A stretch of 8,548 nucleotides of DNA from contig JBEKCP010000235.1 of assembly GCA_050014815.1 (NCBI GenBank), positions 1 through 8,548 of the forward strand, read 5' to 3'. A model generated the notes under the pieces. That model had not been told where the DNA came from, made no database searches, and was given only the letters and a program-made list of their open reading frames with translations. Source of the DNA: JBEKCP01 sp050014815. GTDB lineage: Bacteria > Planctomycetota > Planctomycetia > Pirellulales > Thermoguttaceae. Both the position numbers and the translations under genes were made by a program. Positions 6,817 to 8,548 of this stretch are shown here, piece by piece; position 1 is the stretch's first letter; each line of letters opens with the position of its first letter.

Positions 6817-8142
6817 ATGAATCGTCGTCAATTCCTGAAGACCACCGCCGCCGGGACCGGATTGATTCTCCTGCCCGGCGGCGCCCGCGCGGGCAAGAAC
6901 GCCCCCGGGAGCAAGCTCAATGTCGCGCTGATCGGCGTCTGGGGCCGGGGCCTGGCGCACTACTCCTCGCTGGCCGACGAGAACGTGGTCGCGCTGTGCG
7001 ACGTGAACGAAAAACGATTTCCCGAGGCCCTCAAGCACTTCCCCAAGGCCAAGACCTACGTCGACTGGCGGAAGTGCCTGGACCAGAAAGACCTGGACGC
7101 GGCGGTCATCTGCACGGCCGACCACACGCACGCGTTCGTGGCCAATTGGGCGCTCAACCGCGATCTGCACATCTATTGCGAGAAGCCGCTGGCCATCACC
7201 GTCGAAGAAGCGCGGATCGTGCGGGCGAACTGGATGAAGAAGAAGAACAAGCTTGCCACGCAAGTCGGCATGCAGCGGCACGCCCAGCAGAACTTCAACC
7301 GGGTGCGCGAGCTGGTCCGCGACGGCGCCGTCGGCGACCTGACCGCGGCCTACGCATGGGGCAACCGCCAGATCCGCCGCGCCGGCTACCTACCCGCCGA
7401 GGGCCAGCCGCCGGAGGGCTTCCATTTCGATCTCTGGCTCGGGCCCTCGCCGGAGCATCCCTACAATCCCGGCTATTTCTCCGGCGGGCCCGGCATGAAC
7501 TGCCTGTCGTGGAACATGTTCTGGGATTTCGGCGCCGGCCAGATCGGCGACATGGGCAGCCACACGATGGACCTGCTCTGGAACGCGGTGGACGCCGGCC
7601 TGCCGACCTCGGCCGAGGCCAAGGGCGAGAAGTTCAATCCGGACGTCACGCCGGTCGAGTGCGAGTCGCACTTTGAGCACCCGGCCAACGGCTGGCGGGG
7701 CCCGATCCGCGTGAGCTGGTACCAGGGCGGCGCGATGCCCCGCTCGCCGAAGCCCTGCATCGACCTGAAGCAAATCGACCACGGCGCGATGTTCAAGGGC
7801 TCGAAGGGATACCTGATCGCCGACTTCGATTCGCGCATCGTGGTGCCCTTCGGCGACGCCGCCGACCTGACCTATTACAAGCCGCGCACCCGGGACACCG
7901 TGCTGCCGCCGCTGGGCCACTTCCAGAAGCAGTGGATCAACGCCTGCAAAGGCGATCTCAAGACGGCCTGCGACTTCGAGTACAGCGGCAACATGATCGA
8001 GCAGTTGCTGCTGGGGCTGGTCGCCTACCGCGTCGGCAAGAAGATCGAATACGACGGCGCCAGCGGCCGCGTCACCAACTGCCCCGAGGCCAACGACCTG
8101 TTGCGGCGCAAGTACCGCCCGGGCTGGACCATCGACGGGTGA
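6817..8142 (+). CDS. Tat-exported Gfo/Idh/MocA family oxidoreductase
   Basis: 441 residues, a usual length for exported members of this NAD(P)-dependent sugar or inositol dehydrogenase-like family. The protein begins with a twin-arginine signal (NRRQFLK, then a hydrophobic stretch), with probable cleavage after ARA near residue 25, so it acts outside the cytoplasm with a bound cofactor. The Rossmann fold starts at NVALIGVWGRG (35-45). In the usual G-x-G-x-x-G the middle glycine is Trp42. The family motif CEKPLA gives catalytic Lys123. GDMGSHTMD gives Asp245 and His249 in the D-x3-H spacing known from inositol dehydrogenase. The second half is the alpha/beta substrate domain. The specific substrate cannot be read from sequence. 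Relatives oxidise sugars or use NAD in redox-assisted glycoside cleavage, which fits the glycosidase-like gene directly upstream. The gene probably shares a transcript with it, with the short hairpin between them as a possible modulator. Confidence 0.93.
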   Translation: MNRRQFLKTTAAGTGLILLPGGARAGKNAPGSKLNVALIGVWGRGLAHYSSLADENVVALCDVNEKRFPEALKHFPKAKTYVDWRKCLDQKDLDAAVICTADHTHAFVANWALNRDLHIYCEKPLAITVEEARIVRANWMKKKNKLATQVGMQRHAQQNFNRVRELVRDGAVGDLTAAYAWGNRQIRRAGYLPAEGQPPEGFHFDLWLGPSPEHPYNPGYFSGGPGMNCLSWNMFWDFGAGQIGDMGSHTMDLLWNAVDAGLPTSAEAKGEKFNPDVTPVECESHFEHPANGWRGPIRVSWYQGGAMPRSPKPCIDLKQIDHGAMFKGSKGYLIADFDSRIVVPFGDAADLTYYKPRTRDTVLPPLGHFQKQWINACKGDLKTACDFEYSGNMIEQLLLGLVAYRVGKKIEYDGASGRVTNCPEANDLLRRKYRPGWTIDG

Positions 8143-8189
8143 ATGCCGCGCGACACCAGCAGAATTTCACGTTGACGAGCACACATCGC

Positions 8190-8273
8190 CGTTTAGCGGG
8201 CGGGCCGGGTACCCTCTGGGTGCGCCGCGGTTGGCCCAGGATTCACTCGGCGGGCAAGCCCGCCCGCTAAACG
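8190..8273. repeat. Nested palindrome with 16-base perfect outer arms
   Basis: CGTTTAGCGGGCGGGC (8190-8205) is the exact complement of 8258-8273. Inside are a 5-base hairpin (CTGGG 8216-8220, CCCAG 8235-8239) and a GC-rich stem that competes with the right outer arm (GGCGGGC 8249-8255, GCCCGCC 8258-8264). The plan of outer arms plus inner hairpins resembles the palindrome at 2422-2502. The right half read on minus also shares GCTTGCC and a nearby CGAG with that unit, but the arms differ in sequence. It is probably a dispersed intergenic repeat of a second family. Confidence 0.75.
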
Positions 8274-8359
8274 TGCCGCGTCCGCAGATCGGCAGCAGCG
8301 GCCTCTATCGCCCGGACTTGGCAAGAGCGACCCTGAATTCACCCGGGATTGCCCTTGAG

Positions 8360-8377
8360 TTGGCGGGTATTTTGCGT
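8360..8377 (+). promoter_or_regulatory. Possible sigma54 (-24/-12) promoter before the last gene
   Basis: TTGGC (8360-8364) and TTGC (8372-8375) give the GG-N10-GC arrangement required by sigma54. They stand out as an AT-richer island in GC-rich sequence. The AC after TGGC in the consensus is GG here, and the base after TTGC is G instead of A/T. Transcription would start near 8387, just ahead of the terminator hairpin. No enhancer-binding site was identified, and a chance match is quite possible. Confidence 0.3.
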
Positions 8378-8394
8378 TACAAGTTGGCGGCGAA

Positions 8395-8421
8395 CCCCCC
8401 GGACGCAGTCCGGGGGCTTTT
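8395..8421 (+). terminator. Intrinsic terminator, 9-base GC stem
   Basis: CCCCCGGAC (8396-8404) and GTCCGGGGG (8408-8416) pair perfectly around loop GCA, followed by C and four Ts (8418-8421). The T-run is on the plus strand only, so it works rightward. It lies about 250 bases after the oxidoreductase stop and 33 bases before the next start codon. It either ends the upstream transcript late or sits in the leader of the next gene as an attenuator. A short, incomplete T-run makes it less than ideal. Confidence 0.7.
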
Positions 8422-8441
8422 CTAACCCCTGACCCATCTCC

Positions 8442-8447
8442 GGGAGG
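8442..8447 (+). promoter_or_regulatory. Ribosome binding site of the truncated last gene
   Basis: GGGAGG ends 7 bases before the ATG at 8455. It is the main support, with the signal peptide, for calling a gene in this short piece. Confidence 0.65.
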
Positions 8448-8454
8448 CATTGCC

Positions 8455-8548
8455 ATGCGATGGTCCCTGGCCGCCTTGCTCGGCGGCGTGCTGGCGGCCA
8501 CGGCCGCCAATGCCGAGCAGACCTTCCCTTACAAGGCATTCATCACCA
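8455..8548 (+). CDS. Start of a secreted protein, possibly an SH3-domain protein (3' end missing)
   Basis: Only 31 codons are inside the window. They begin with a clear signal peptide: Arg at position 2, a hydrophobic stretch WSLAALLGGVLAATAA, and a probable signal peptidase I site after ANA (residue 20). The mature start EQTFPYKAFIT resembles, from memory, planctomycete secreted proteins that continue into a bacterial SH3 (SH3b) domain, which would bind peptidoglycan or another surface polymer. The domain itself is not visible, so the function is a guess, but the gene start is well supported by the Shine-Dalgarno at 7 bases. The leader contains an intrinsic terminator and a sigma54-like site, which suggests separate regulation from the upstream oxidoreductase. 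Confidence 0.7.
   Translation, partial: MRWSLAALLGGVLAATAANAEQTFPYKAFIT

Larger units (their letters stand above)
8143..8454. other. Non-coding stretch with palindrome, promoter-like site and terminator
   Basis: These 312 bases follow the oxidoreductase stop. They hold a nested palindrome (8190-8273), about 85 bases without a recognisable signal (8274-8359), a sigma54-like match (8360-8377), an intrinsic terminator (8395-8421) and the Shine-Dalgarno of the last gene. Open frames crossing the stretch on both strands are Arg/Pro-rich and lack ribosome sites, so I call no gene. A small RNA ending at the terminator is possible but unproven. Confidence 0.65.

Noticed and set aside
3590..6820. Very long plus-strand open frame overlapping the glycosidase-like gene in another frame (1076 codons)
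   Set aside because: The translation is almost only Gly, Arg, Pro and Ala with no domains or signal, which is what strong GC bias at third positions produces. The other frame has clear domains and a signal peptide.
8423..8447. Degenerate copy of the REP-like C-rich hairpin at 2815-2852
   Set aside because: It shares only a CCCCTGACCCATCTCC-like run; the right arm is not preserved, so chance similarity is as likely.

Overview
The window reads as a piece of chromosome from a GC-rich, Gram-negative-type bacterium, most likely a planctomycete of the Pirellulales kind. This placement is inference. It rests on the protein styles present: a Tat-exported Gfo/Idh/MocA oxidoreductase, a very large exported glycosidase-like protein, an orphan secretin-like exported protein, a signal-peptide protein whose first residues resemble planctomycete SH3 proteins, and palindromic repeats between genes. 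No rRNA, tRNA, CRISPR array, transposase or phage gene is visible.

Layout. Bases 1-622 (+) hold the 3' part of a type I methionine aminopeptidase with every metal ligand present. It converges, with 15 bases between stop codons, on a minus-strand gene (638-2317) for an exported protein with secretin-type N-terminal modules and a degenerate secretin-like C-terminal half. That gene has a good Shine-Dalgarno and a near-consensus sigma70-type promoter (2378-2406). Bases 2324-2855 are non-coding and repeat-rich: an inverted pair of hairpin units whose innermost stem base pair has changed in a compensating way, an 18-base tandem duplication, a 15-base tandem duplication carrying a perfect TATAAT, and a REP-like hairpin ending four bases before the next start codon.

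Bases 2856-6734 (+) encode a 1292-residue secreted protein: beta-rich N-terminal region, glycosidase-like TIM barrel, beta-sandwich, jelly-roll carbohydrate-binding-like domain, and a proline-rich linker with a short aromatic/basic tail. After 82 bases comes a Tat-signal Gfo/Idh/MocA oxidoreductase (6817-8142) with the Lys, Asp and His catalytic set. The two may form an exported sugar-processing pair. A second non-coding stretch (8143-8454) carries another nested palindrome, a sigma54-like promoter match and a strong intrinsic terminator lying only 33 bases before the next start codon. That start codon opens a secreted-protein gene cut off by the window end.

I did not find a clear new defence or mobile system. 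The most unusual points are the orphan secretin-like protein, the large glycosidase-like protein, the hairpin that appears to supply and could mask its ribosome binding site, the covarying inverted repeat, and the terminator placed in the apparent leader of the last gene.
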